Positions 1 to 5,276 are shown, numbered from the stretch's first letter. The stretch: 8,548 nt of DNA from Candidatus Roizmanbacteria bacterium (GCA_016203755.1 JACQMD010000112.1:1-8548), one strand, 5' to 3'. Notes: generated from the letters alone by a model not told the origin. A program made the numbers and translations.

Positions 1-1
1 T

Positions 2-27
2 GCGGAGCCGGATCCCGCTCCGCGGGA
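2..27. repeat. Nested GC-rich inverted repeats at window edge
   Basis: Two mutually exclusive stems are visible. GCGGAGC (2-8) pairs with GCTCCGC (17-23), and TCCCGC (13-18) pairs with GCGGGA (22-27) around a 3-nt loop. No T-tract follows on either strand, so this is not a classical intrinsic terminator. It lies downstream of the permease gene and continues towards the window edge, so the full element cannot be judged. Confidence 0.5.
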
Positions 28-29
28 CA

Positions 30-102
30 AAGATCCTAATGAGAAATAAGAAATATTTTGATTTTCTATTTGGATCTTAGATTCTTTGAATCTTAGGATC
101 TT
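30..102. repeat. Inverted repeat pair downstream of permease gene
   Basis: AAGATCCTAA (30-39) is a perfect reverse complement of TTAGGATCTT (93-102). Inside, AGATTC (79-84) and GAATCT (88-93) form a small hairpin, and GGATCTTA occurs twice as a direct repeat (72-79 and 96-103). This AT-rich stretch starts 7 bp past the permease stop codon. It may help end transcription, but it lacks the T-run of an intrinsic terminator. No gene is seen in 1-108. Confidence 0.45.
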
Positions 103-108
103 ATTGTA

Positions 109-1008
109 TCATTTCCACTCCGAAAGTACAACTCCGGAGGCGATGATACCTGCGCCAATAAGAAACGGTATTGTGAGGGGTTCTCCCAGCCAGACAATCG
201 CAGCGGGGGCGGCAAACAGCGGATGGAGATAGGTAAAAATGGAACTTTCGGAAATCTCGATTTTACTTAAGGCATATTCATATAAAATGTACGCAAGCAC
301 ATATGAGATAAATGCCATGTAAAAAACTCCAAAAAAGGATACTTTATTGGTAATAAGTAATTGGTAATGCGGAAAAACAAAATTATTTTCTATAAGTGCA
401 AGTGGAAAATAGGTTATAAGTCCGACAATTGATCCATGGAGCGTAATAAGAAGCGGTGAGACGTGTTTAAAGTTCCGTTTTGAAAAAAACACAAAAAACG
501 ACCAGATGATACCGCCAGCGAGAATAAGAACATTTCCCAGAAGATTTTGAACAGGAAAAGTATGGTTTTCAAGGAGCGGTTGAATGATAGTGATTAACGA
601 TCCAATCATTACCAGTGCCAGTCCCAATTTTTCCTTTTTTGTTATCTTCTCTTTGAGCAGCACAACACCCAGAATAATGATAAAAATTGGCGTGATAGCG
701 CCAAGGAGTGTACCATCAAGCGCGGTAGTTCGTTCAAAACCTTCAAACACAAACGCCAGATACACCGTAACTCCCAGATAGCCTAAAAAGGTGAGCGGGA
801 GCATGTCTTTGAATTTAAGGTGATGTTTCCTTATATACCAGATGTACCAGGGGATGGTCACCATACAAATCATGACAAATCGCCAAAACAGGAACGTAAA
901 AGGCGGAATGTAGACTAACGTTGCTTTAATAACTACTCCCGCCACTCCCCAGATTGCTGAAACTGCAATGAGTGCCAGATACGCTTTGACTCGGGCAGAA
1001 AGACGCAT
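109..1008 (-). CDS. EamA/DMT-superfamily permease
   Basis: This is a 299-residue integral membrane protein of the drug/metabolite transporter (EamA/RhaT-like) type. About ten hydrophobic segments alternate with short loops. Two EamA repeats are suggested: an N-terminal half beginning with a helix containing VSAIWG at about residues 15-21, and a C-terminal half ending in the family-typical WLGEPLT motif followed by the last helix. The open frame extends 58 codons further upstream into hisS, but that extension is hydrophilic and unlike the family. The ATG at 1008 gives the usual ~300-residue length and sits 9 nt after an extended -10. It follows hisS on the same strand after a 25-bp gap. The substrate cannot be told from sequence; members export amino acids, metabolites or drugs. 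The family call is secure and the function open. Confidence 0.9.
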   Translation of the reverse strand: MRLSARVKAYLALIAVSAIWGVAGVVIKATLVYIPPFTFLFWRFVMICMVTIPWYIWYIRKHHLKFKDMLPLTFLGYLGVTVYLAFVFEGFERTTALDGTLLGAITPIFIIILGVVLLKEKITKKEKLGLALVMIGSLITIIQPLLENHTFPVQNLLGNVLILAGGIIWSFFVFFSKRNFKHVSPLLITLHGSIVGLITYFPLALIENNFVFPHYQLLITNKVSFFGVFYMAFISYVLAYILYEYALSKIEISESSIFTYLHPLFAAPAAIVWLGEPLTIPFLIGAGIIASGVVLSEWK

Positions 1009-1017
1009 ATGGATGTC

Positions 1018-1026
1018 AGTATAGCA
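1018..1026 (-). promoter_or_regulatory. Extended -10 promoter for the permease gene
   Basis: On the minus strand TGC-TATACT is an extended -10 (TGn plus TATAAT 5/6), 9 nt before the permease ATG and inside the hisS-permease gap. No convincing -35 is present. It predicts an independent, leaderless permease transcript in addition to read-through from hisS. Confidence 0.45.
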
Positions 1027-1033
1027 GTATAGA

Positions 1034-2314
1034 TTATGAAACAGAAGTAAGCAAAGAAACGAGTTGCGATTCTGAAATAACTTGTTGCGAGCCGTCAGCA
1101 AGTTTCTTAAATACCACCTGTTGTTTAGCCAGTTCGTTTGGTCCGGCAATAATGACAAATGGAATACTTTTTCTGTCTGCATATTTTATTTGTTTATCCA
1201 GTTTTACTTTTGAATCGGGATAAAGCTCTGCCGGAATATTGTTATTTCGGAGAAGGTTTACCATGCGGAGTGAATCACGGACAGTGCTTTCATTAAAAAT
1301 AGTCACAAGGACACGGGTCGGAGTAGGATTAATCCGGGGGAATTTCGGAAGCTTGCCATATTCCTCAAGTAATTCCATGAGCACCATATCGCCACAGGCA
1401 AATCCAATGCCTGAAAGCGGCTGACCGCCAAATAGTTCGACAAGATTATCATACCGCCCGCCGCCCATGACCGCGCGGAATGCGCCTTGTCTATCCCGCA
1501 CTTCAAATACGGTACCGGTATAATAATCGAGGCCGCGAACAACACCCGCATCATATTCAGCAAATGAAGATACATCCATGTCTTTTAATGTCGAAAACAC
1601 TTCTGTCAGTTCTTCCGACTCAAACGCGACATCGCGGTCTGTTAAGATTTTTTGAAGATTTTTAGTTTGATCAGTAGACAATCCAATTGTTGTTGCATAC
1701 TTTTTCCATGCATCTTCATTCATCTTATCCTTTTTATCAATAAGGCGGAACACGTTTGGTGTTTGTGATTTTGGGATGTTCAGAAGCGAAAGTTTAAACT
1801 CCATGAGTTTGCGGCTGTTAATCTTCACCACAACATCCTTGCTCGTTAGCCCGACCGATTGCAACAGTTTTATCGCAACGGCAATTATTTCGGCATCGGA
1901 AAGGGGAGAAGTGGGGCCGATTAATTCAACGTCAAATTGATAAAATTCTCGTCCCCGTCCTTTCTGCGGTGCCTCGTAACGAAAACATGGGCCAATAGAA
2001 AACCATCGCAGCGGGTAGATAAGTTCTTGCTGTCGTGCCGAAACCATACGAGCATGTGTTGGAGTAAACTCCGGGCGCATCGCCACATCTCGTCCTCCTC
2101 GGTCTTTCATGCTAAATGTTTGCTGGGTCACTAATTCTTCGCCTGATTTGGCGGCATACAAATCGAACGGTTCAAGTATTGGACCGTCACATTCCTGGTA
2201 ACCGAATAAATTGGCTGTTTCCCTCATTTTCCCAAACAACCATTGCCGGATGCTCATCTGCTCCGGATAAATGTCTCGAAAACCTTTGACGGGGAGAGTT
2301 GTGAGTTTGCTCAT
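1034..2314 (-). CDS. hisS: Histidyl-tRNA synthetase
   Basis: This class II aminoacyl-tRNA synthetase charges tRNA-His with histidine in the cytoplasm. The 426-residue length is normal. The core starts with PVKGFRDIYPEQ (8-19). Motif 2 is FRYEAPQKGRGREFYQFDVE (111-130), the HisRS signature GLDYYTG follows (261-267), then GGGRYDNL (284-291), and motif 3 lies around GIGFACG (302-308). The C-terminal anticodon-binding domain covers about 333-426. The open frame runs 25 codons further upstream, across the divergent promoter region and into the neighbouring gene. The ATG at 2314 matches the family N-terminus and sits 7 nt after an extended -10. No Shine-Dalgarno sequence precedes it, which fits a leaderless mRNA. 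No key residue appears missing. Confidence 0.97.
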   Translation of the reverse strand: MSKLTTLPVKGFRDIYPEQMSIRQWLFGKMRETANLFGYQECDGPILEPFDLYAAKSGEELVTQQTFSMKDRGGRDVAMRPEFTPTHARMVSARQQELIYPLRWFSIGPCFRYEAPQKGRGREFYQFDVELIGPTSPLSDAEIIAVAIKLLQSVGLTSKDVVVKINSRKLMEFKLSLLNIPKSQTPNVFRLIDKKDKMNEDAWKKYATTIGLSTDQTKNLQKILTDRDVAFESEELTEVFSTLKDMDVSSFAEYDAGVVRGLDYYTGTVFEVRDRQGAFRAVMGGGRYDNLVELFGGQPLSGIGFACGDMVLMELLEEYGKLPKFPRINPTPTRVLVTIFNESTVRDSLRMVNLLRNNNIPAELYPDSKVKLDKQIKYADRKSIPFVIIAGPNELAKQQVVFKKLADGSQQVISESQLVSLLTSVS

Positions 2315-2321
2315 AGTTGTA

Positions 2322-2330
2322 ATTGTAACA
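2322..2330 (-). promoter_or_regulatory. Extended -10 promoter of hisS
   Basis: The minus-strand sequence TGT-TACAAT is an extended -10 ending 7 nt before the hisS ATG. A -35 hexamer is not recognisable. Transcription should begin almost at the start codon. Confidence 0.5.
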
Positions 2331-2350
2331 TAATTTAATACCTCATAGGG

Positions 2351-2356
2351 TATACT
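2351..2356 (+). promoter_or_regulatory. -10 box of the divergent nuclease-like gene
   Basis: TATACT lies 11 nt before the ATG at 2368. A -35 is not clear; the region where it should lie overlaps the hisS -10. The two divergent promoters are so close that RNA polymerase probably cannot occupy both at once. Confidence 0.4.
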
Positions 2357-2367
2357 ACTAAAAAAAG

Positions 2368-3147
2368 ATGGGAACACATCCAGAATCATCAGGTACCGGA
2401 CCGCCTTCTACAGATTTATTTAATCCTCACCCAGAGAGCATCCGTGACATGCCAGCATATAGGAGATTCAAAGAGTATAGTGCAGCCTATCCTATTCACG
2501 ATTTAGATTGGGTGAACGGACAATTAGGAAGGCTTTCAGGTGCACTCTTTCAATACATGGTAGATGATCTCCTCCAGGTAGAATTTCCGGGATCGTTAAT
2601 TTTAGATGAAGAATCCGTTTTAGAACAATTAATCCAAATACAGCAGAGACAACCACGCTATGGTTATAGGATTCATGCCGTTGATCAACATAGTTTTATG
2701 GTACAAGTTGCTGGAAAGAAACGACCGGTAAAATTTGCCACGCCTGATGATCTTATTTTCACACGAGATGTTTCAGGAAATTTTCAACTTGATCGGATTG
2801 TGGAAACGAAACTAACCCTGGCAAAAGTCAAAAAGCCACCCCCGCCAGATAGAATGGGGCAACGGTTACCCGCCAACACATATCGATTAGCGCTTTTCTT
2901 AAGGACTAAAGAAGGAGAAGATATGATGAAAAGAATAGTAAGTTCTCAGGTAAACCATCGTGTCAATTTAGTACCTTTCGACATATTCGACATAAGAGAT
3001 GTCTATTTAAAGGTGACTCCTATACGGGAAGGGCAAAGACCCGGATGGAAAACGCCGCATAAATTGTCGGCACCCTGGACTCACAGTCAGGTAATTCGAT
3101 TTGCAGAAGAGGCCATTTTTGAAACCGTATATGGTGAAAGAAAATGA
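2368..3147 (+). CDS. Orphan protein with PD-(D/E)XK nuclease-like signature
   Basis: This 259-residue cytoplasmic protein has no signal peptide or membrane segment, and I do not recognise a named family. Residues 126-148 read PDD, then a hydrophobic strand, a polar turn, a second strand and IVETK. That gives P126-D127 and E146-x-K148, the spacing and strand-turn-strand layout of a PD-(D/E)XK metal-dependent nuclease core. A preceding helix with GALFQYMVDDLL (58-69) resembles the usual first helix, with Q62 where an acidic residue is common. Later segments are a KKPPPP stretch (155-160) and an aromatic/basic C-terminus. The gene is single and divergent from hisS, with no methylase, helicase or CRISPR gene beside it. 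It could be a DNA repair or restriction-like enzyme, or a non-catalytic fold member. The coding call is strong; the nuclease call is inference. Confidence 0.75.
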   Translation: MGTHPESSGTGPPSTDLFNPHPESIRDMPAYRRFKEYSAAYPIHDLDWVNGQLGRLSGALFQYMVDDLLQVEFPGSLILDEESVLEQLIQIQQRQPRYGYRIHAVDQHSFMVQVAGKKRPVKFATPDDLIFTRDVSGNFQLDRIVETKLTLAKVKKPPPPDRMGQRLPANTYRLALFLRTKEGEDMMKRIVSSQVNHRVNLVPFDIFDIRDVYLKVTPIREGQRPGWKTPHKLSAPWTHSQVIRFAEEAIFETVYGERK

Positions 3148-3185
3148 CCTAATTACCTTCCCATTCACTGGTTATCCACACCACC

Positions 3186-3331
3186 ATGGTATGGTGATCC
3201 AATGGACCGTTATGGTTGTTTTACACGGTAATTGAGGCTAAATCACGGTTGGTTTACGGTACCGTGACGGTACGGTAACGGTACCGTTACGGCTTCTTCT
3301 TCATCAGCCGGTCGAGGATGAGGCGGTAGCC
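3186..3331. repeat. Duplicated yerC 3'-end module, copy A (intact gene side)
   Basis: This block matches 5066-5180 in the same order and orientation. A 21-bp identity (3186-3206) starts it. TTGAGGC follows at the same 26-bp offset in both copies (3232-3238). A 20-bp identity lies inside the yerC 3' coding end (3309-3328). Copy A carries about 30 bp of extra palindromic GGTACCGT sequence that copy B lacks. It spans the end of yerC and most of the 139-bp gap to the convergent gene. A small inverted repeat, CACCAT-ggt-ATGGTG, sits at 3182-3196. Confidence 0.8.
3256..3290. repeat. Clustered GGTACC-centred palindromes at yerC 3' end
   Basis: ACGGTACCGT (3256-3265), GTACCGT-G-ACGGTAC (3259-3273) and a perfect 16-bp palindrome GTAACGGTACCGTTAC (3275-3290) overlap one another. 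The last includes the yerC stop codon. There is no T-tract. They may act as a bidirectional stop signal between convergent genes, as a dispersed REP-like element, or as a protein-binding site. Confidence 0.75.
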
Positions 3332-3580
3332 GTCCATGCCATGGTTGAGCCAGAGGGCGACGCGGGTTACGGTGGTGGTTGAGACGCCAAGCTCTTTTGC
3401 GATTTCAGCATACGATTTTCCCTGATACACCCGTTTTGCGATTTGAAACCGGTTGGCAAATTCATTTATTTCAGGAGGTGTCAGCAGATCGCGAAAAAAT
3501 CGTACTGCTTCGTCGGTAGTTTCCAATTTCGCAATTGCACTCATAAGCTCTTTTGCCTTTTTGTTGGGGTAGTTTTCCAT
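3287..3580 (-). CDS. yerC: YerC/YecD-type TrpR-superfamily regulator
   Basis: This 97-residue DNA-binding protein belongs to the Trp-repressor superfamily, YerC/YecD branch. The all-helical chain contains LTPPEINEFANRFQIAKR (33-50) followed by a helix-turn-helix around YAEIAKELGVSTTTVTRV (57-74). The C-terminal LNHGMDGYRLILDRL (78-92) is a hallmark of this branch, and the length is normal. The tryptophan-binding role of TrpR itself cannot be assumed; ligand and targets of YerC proteins are not well defined. It is the last gene of a minus-strand run after the vapC-like toxin (49-bp gap) but has its own promoter. The 3' end of the gene is duplicated at 5136-5186. Palindromes beside both copies are candidate binding sites, which is inference only. 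Confidence 0.9.
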   Translation of the reverse strand: MENYPNKKAKELMSAIAKLETTDEAVRFFRDLLTPPEINEFANRFQIAKRVYQGKSYAEIAKELGVSTTTVTRVALWLNHGMDGYRLILDRLMKKKP

Positions 3581-3592
3581 ACTTCTATGTTT

Positions 3593-3621
3593 AGTCTAAC
3601 AAAGTGGATGGCGAAGTTCAA
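3593..3621 (-). promoter_or_regulatory. yerC promoter
   Basis: On the minus strand TTGAAC (3616-3621) and TAGACT (3593-3598) are separated by exactly 17 nt. The -10 ends 12 nt before the yerC ATG. Each hexamer matches consensus at 4 of 6 positions. The promoter lies in the 49-bp gap after the toxin gene, so yerC can be expressed apart from the toxin-antitoxin pair. Confidence 0.5.
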
Positions 3622-3629
3622 TTCTTACT

Positions 3630-4052
3630 TCAATACTCTTTCAGAGAATACACAAAACTGAGATCATTTTTTACTTTCTTATAGAGTTTTTCATCACCGG
3701 TGTAGAATGGGCAGTTGAGGTCTTTTGCCAAAGCGATATACGCCGCATCATAAAAAGTTATAATAAACTGATAGGCAAGTTTGAGAACATTTGTATATAT
3801 GGGGTTTTTATATTCAAAGGGGTGCTGGATAAAGTTATTGAAGCTTTTTTCGCCGTCTGACTTAGTAATTCTTTTGAGTAAACTAGCAGTAAACAAAATA
3901 TTGCCGATTTCGTAGATAACCAGTGGAGGAAAATAAATTTGAATAGTATCTGTGAGATAATCGCCAACTATTGTATCGGCAATATGAATGTCTGACTCGT
4001 CTCTCAAATACCATTTTGCAACAAGAGACGAGTCAAGGACGATTTTAGTCAT
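3630..4052 (-). CDS. vapC: VapC-like PIN-domain toxin
   Basis: This 140-residue PIN-domain ribonuclease is the toxin of a type II toxin-antitoxin pair. VapC enzymes are Mg-dependent RNases that usually cut tRNA or rRNA. The acidic site is complete: D7 in VLDSSLVAKW, E48 in VIYEIGN, D102 in FYDAAYIALA and D120 in YTGDEKL. The spacing and length are typical. The start codon lies inside the 3' end of the upstream antitoxin gene (8-bp overlap), the usual coupling of such pairs. No Shine-Dalgarno site is visible, so translation probably depends on coupling. The frame is intact, so the toxin is likely functional. The actual RNA target cannot be predicted. Confidence 0.9.
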   Translation of the reverse strand: MTKIVLDSSLVAKWYLRDESDIHIADTIVGDYLTDTIQIYFPPLVIYEIGNILFTASLLKRITKSDGEKSFNNFIQHPFEYKNPIYTNVLKLAYQFIITFYDAAYIALAKDLNCPFYTGDEKLYKKVKNDLSFVYSLKEY

Positions 4053-4335
4053 ACAGTGTATTTCTTAGTTCTCTCGACTCTCTTAATAGATCAGCTGTTG
4101 ATCCTTTAAGCTTTTTACTCTTCGCGCGTAATGCTTTCGCTTCTTTCACTAATGCAGCCTTTATAGTTTTTTCGTTATCTTTCACAATGTTTTTCATATG
4201 ATTTTTTCCCACGATATAGGCAATCCCTACACCATCTTTCGTAATCTCAAACGCTTTTTCATTATGAACGATCTGATTTATAAGGTTTGAGATGTTTGCG
4301 CGGGCCTTGGATATTGATATCTGTTGTATGGTCAT
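4045..4335 (-). CDS. Phd/YefM-family antitoxin partner of the PIN toxin
   Basis: This 96-residue antitoxin has an N-terminal Phd/YefM DNA-binding and dimerisation domain, ISISKARANISNLINQIV, followed by the family-typical EITKDGVGIAYIV strand pair. A charged, Lys/Arg/Glu-rich helical C-terminus should wrap the toxin. A longer frame starts at a TTG (4353), but that codon lies next to the -10 and would be upstream of the mRNA start. The ATG at 4335 is 9 nt after a consensus-like promoter and gives a normal Phd N-terminus. It overlaps the toxin gene by 8 bp. A perfect inverted repeat over its promoter is the likely operator for autorepression by the toxin-antitoxin complex. Confidence 0.88.
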   Translation of the reverse strand: MTIQQISISKARANISNLINQIVHNEKAFEITKDGVGIAYIVGKNHMKNIVKDNEKTIKAALVKEAKALRAKSKKLKGSTADLLRESRELRNTLYD

Positions 4336-4336
4336 A

Positions 4337-4352
4337 TGTACAACATTGTACA
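4337..4352. promoter_or_regulatory. Operator palindrome of the phd-vapC operon
   Basis: TGTACAA-CA-TTGTACA is a perfect 7-2-7 inverted repeat lying 1 bp upstream of the antitoxin ATG. It covers the whole -10 hexamer. Antitoxins of this type autoregulate by binding such palindromes, and occlusion of the -10 would give repression. Confidence 0.75.
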
Positions 4353-4373
4353 AACATACTCTTTGCTTGTCAA
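4345..4373 (-). promoter_or_regulatory. phd-vapC promoter
   Basis: On the minus strand a perfect -35 TTGACA (4368-4373) is separated by 17 nt from TACAAT (4345-4350). The -10 ends 9 nt before the ATG at 4335. This is a near-consensus sigma70-type promoter and predicts a leaderless or nearly leaderless mRNA. Confidence 0.8.
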
Positions 4374-4402
4374 GAGTTTACTTCTTCATTTGAAACCGTA
4401 TA

Positions 4403-4421
4403 CCGTACCGTGACGGTACGG
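4403..4421. repeat. Perfect 9-1-9 palindrome between the two TA operons
   Basis: CCGTACCGT-G-ACGGTACGG is a perfect inverted repeat with one central base. It shares GTACCGTGACGGTAC with the cluster at the yerC 3' end (3259-3273). It lies 30 bp upstream of the phd-vapC -35 and about 50 bp downstream of the RelE-like stop. It has no T-tract. It could be a regulator site, a REP-like element or part of the relE mRNA end. The rest of the gap (4354-4470) holds no gene. Confidence 0.8.
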
Positions 4422-4431
4422 ATAGCCGACG

Positions 4432-4450
4432 GACAGGGATTGAATCTGTC
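4432..4450 (-). other. tRNA T-arm-like fragment (weak)
   Basis: On the minus strand GACAGATTCAATCCCTGTC can fold as a stem with a TTCAATC loop, and is followed by CGTCGGCTA, like the 3' end of a tRNA. The conserved G53-C61 pair is A-C here. No D-arm or anticodon arm lies upstream. At best this is a remnant or an attachment-site scar; it may be chance. Confidence 0.2.
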
Positions 4451-4470
4451 GAAGGAACTAATTTCTTAAC

Positions 4471-4728
4471 TTATGCTTTGTATGCCTCTCTTCTATGTGC
4501 GACTTTTACTACCGTTATCATATCATTATTCCATTCAAAAATAACGCGATATGTCCCGATACGGAATCGATACATAAATTTCTCTTCAGATTCGATTTTC
4601 TTGGCAAAGTGAAGCGGTTCAGGAGCGGTGCAGTAGAATTTTATCTTAATGATGATTCTTCTCTGAATTTCAAGGGGAAACCGTTGTAACTCTCTATCTG
4701 CCCGTTTTGTAAATTCATAGCGAATCAT
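4471..4728 (-). CDS. RelE/ParE-superfamily toxin
   Basis: This 85-residue toxin is of the RelE/ParE fold. It starts with MIRYEFTKRADRELQRFP, a typical first strand and helix. The central strands carry YRFRIGTYRVIFEW (53-66) and the C-terminus ends in VVKVAHRREAYK (73-84), both classic for the RelE/YafQ-like side of the superfamily. R54, R61, H78, R79, R80 and Y83 are candidates for RNA contact. RelE-type members cut mRNA in the ribosomal A site and ParE-type members poison gyrase. The HRRExY end favours RelE, but this is not proven. The ATG overlaps the antitoxin stop by 4 bp (ATGA), implying translational coupling. The frame is complete. Confidence 0.88.
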   Translation of the reverse strand: MIRYEFTKRADRELQRFPLEIQRRIIIKIKFYCTAPEPLHFAKKIESEEKFMYRFRIGTYRVIFEWNNDMITVVKVAHRREAYKA

Positions 4729-4988
4729 AGCCCGAGACGTTTCTCTATTTCTTTTGCGGAAACAATGCCTGATTTCTTTGACTCCTCAATCTCTTTCCAG
4801 AACTCCGGCGTTTGATACTCAAGATACTCCAATAAATCTTCAAACGTCTCGGGATCCATGAAAAATCCCTTCGTTGACATACCATTATTATCATTCACTA
4901 CACGAACAAACCCCCGAAGTTTCTTCGGGTCTTTTTTGACTTCAGAGAGCCGGATAATTTTTTCTTTGAGTAAAAATGGGATGAGCAT
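4725..4988 (-). CDS. Antitoxin of the RelE/ParE-type toxin
   Basis: This 87-residue protein is placed as the antitoxin by its position directly before the toxin and the 4-bp overlap. An N-terminal segment with IIRLSEVKKDPKKLRGFVRVV (11-31), followed by GFFMDPETFEDLLEYLE (41-57), resembles a divergent Phd/YefM-like DNA-binding domain. The tail, EFWKEIEESKKSGIVSAKEIEKRLGL (62-87), is an acidic/basic helix suited to toxin wrapping. The frame could also begin at a GTG (5048) or an ATG (4997). Both lie at or before the predicted mRNA start, because the -10 ends at 4998. The ATG at 4988 is therefore chosen, 9 nt after the -10 as in the neighbouring operon. The exact antitoxin family is uncertain. 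Confidence 0.8.
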   Translation of the reverse strand: MLIPFLLKEKIIRLSEVKKDPKKLRGFVRVVNDNNGMSTKGFFMDPETFEDLLEYLEYQTPEFWKEIEESKKSGIVSAKEIEKRLGL

Positions 4989-4997
4989 AGTAAGCAT

Positions 4998-5026
4998 ATT
5001 GTACTGAACAATTCCGAACGTGTCAA
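4998..5026 (-). promoter_or_regulatory. Promoter of the antitoxin-RelE operon
   Basis: On the minus strand TTGACA (5021-5026), 17 nt, then TACAAT (4998-5003), with 9 nt to the ATG at 4988. The hexamers and spacing are identical to the phd-vapC promoter. A weak inverted repeat ATTGT-5-ACAAT (4998-5012) and a direct repeat CGAACGT (5015-5021 and 5028-5034) overlap it and are candidate operator half-sites. Confidence 0.75.
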
Positions 5027-5047
5027 TCGAACGTCGAATATTAACCA

Positions 5048-5060
5048 CATGGTAACCATG
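5048..5060. repeat. CATGGT-A-ACCATG palindrome
   Basis: This perfect 6-1-6 inverted repeat lies just before duplicated copy B and 22 bp upstream of the antitoxin -35. Copy A has a related but different small palindrome at the matching edge (3182-3196). Confidence 0.5.
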
Positions 5061-5065
5061 CCACG

Positions 5066-5180
5066 ATGGTATGGTGATCCAATGGAACGGTATGGCGGTT
5101 TCACCCGGTTTTTGAGGCGAAATTAACGGTACCGTTTATGTTCTTTTCTTAAACAGTCGGTCGAGGATGAGGCGGTAACC
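5066..5180. repeat. Duplicated yerC 3'-end module, copy B
   Basis: This block is colinear with 3186-3331. It has the 21-bp identity at 5066-5086, TTGAGGC at 5112-5118 and the 20-bp identity at 5158-5177. It contains a single 12-bp palindrome AACGGTACCGTT (5125-5136), in the same place relative to the stop codon as in copy A. It fills much of the 5049-5276 gap, which otherwise holds only the yerC remnant and the next gene's promoter. Confidence 0.8.
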
Positions 5181-5186
5181 ATTTTG
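5136..5186 (-). pseudogene. yerC 3'-end remnant
   Basis: The minus-strand reading ends in NGYRLILDRLFKKRT and a TAA stop, against DGYRLILDRLMKKKP and a TAA stop in the intact yerC. Upstream of about 5186 the similarity to YerC ends abruptly. The frame has no start and meets a stop at 5250-5252. The helix-turn-helix is absent, so this is the decayed end of a second yerC-like gene. It differs from the intact copy at several codons, so the duplication is not recent. Confidence 0.8.
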
Positions 5187-5238
5187 GTCACTGGGATTTG
5201 AATAAGTATTCTGTGTTAATAAATTGCCAGTCAAAAAC

Positions 5239-5267
5239 TTGAATTTATCTTAATAGTATAGTAAAAT
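5239..5267 (+). promoter_or_regulatory. Promoter of the 192-aa protein gene
   Basis: TTGAAT (5239-5244), 17 nt, then TAAAAT (5262-5267). The -10 ends 9 nt before the GTG start at 5277, the same gap as at both toxin-antitoxin operons. This supports the GTG start and predicts a leaderless mRNA. Confidence 0.6.
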
Positions 5268-5276
5268 CATCACATT

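Noticed and set aside
13..27. Intrinsic terminator for the permease gene
   Set aside because: The GC-rich stem is present, but no run of T follows it on the minus strand.
1009..1182. N-terminal extension of the permease frame into hisS
   Set aside because: The 58 extra residues are hydrophilic, overlap hisS in another frame and do not fit the ~300-residue family length; the ATG at 1008 has a promoter in place.
2315..2389. 25-residue extension of hisS
   Set aside because: It would cross the divergent promoter region and overlap the start of the opposite gene; family alignment begins at MSKLTTLPVKGFRD.
3120..3131. 12-bp identity TGAAACCGTATA with 4391-4402
   Set aside because: One copy is coding and the flanks do not match; about this many 12-mer matches are expected by chance in a window this long.
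3147..3180. Possible degenerate copy of the 8-nt repeat seen at 7772-7864
   Set aside because: It shares ACCTAATTACC with the right arm, but the 8-nt period is not kept further on and there is no opposing arm.
3182..3292. CRISPR array from the repeated ATGGT/GGTACCGT motifs
   Set aside because: The repeats are short, palindromic, unevenly spaced and without unique spacers of constant length; no cas genes are present.
5187..5202. tRNA-like TTCAAATCCC on the minus strand
   Set aside because: The matching 5' half of a T-stem is absent and no other tRNA arms are present.
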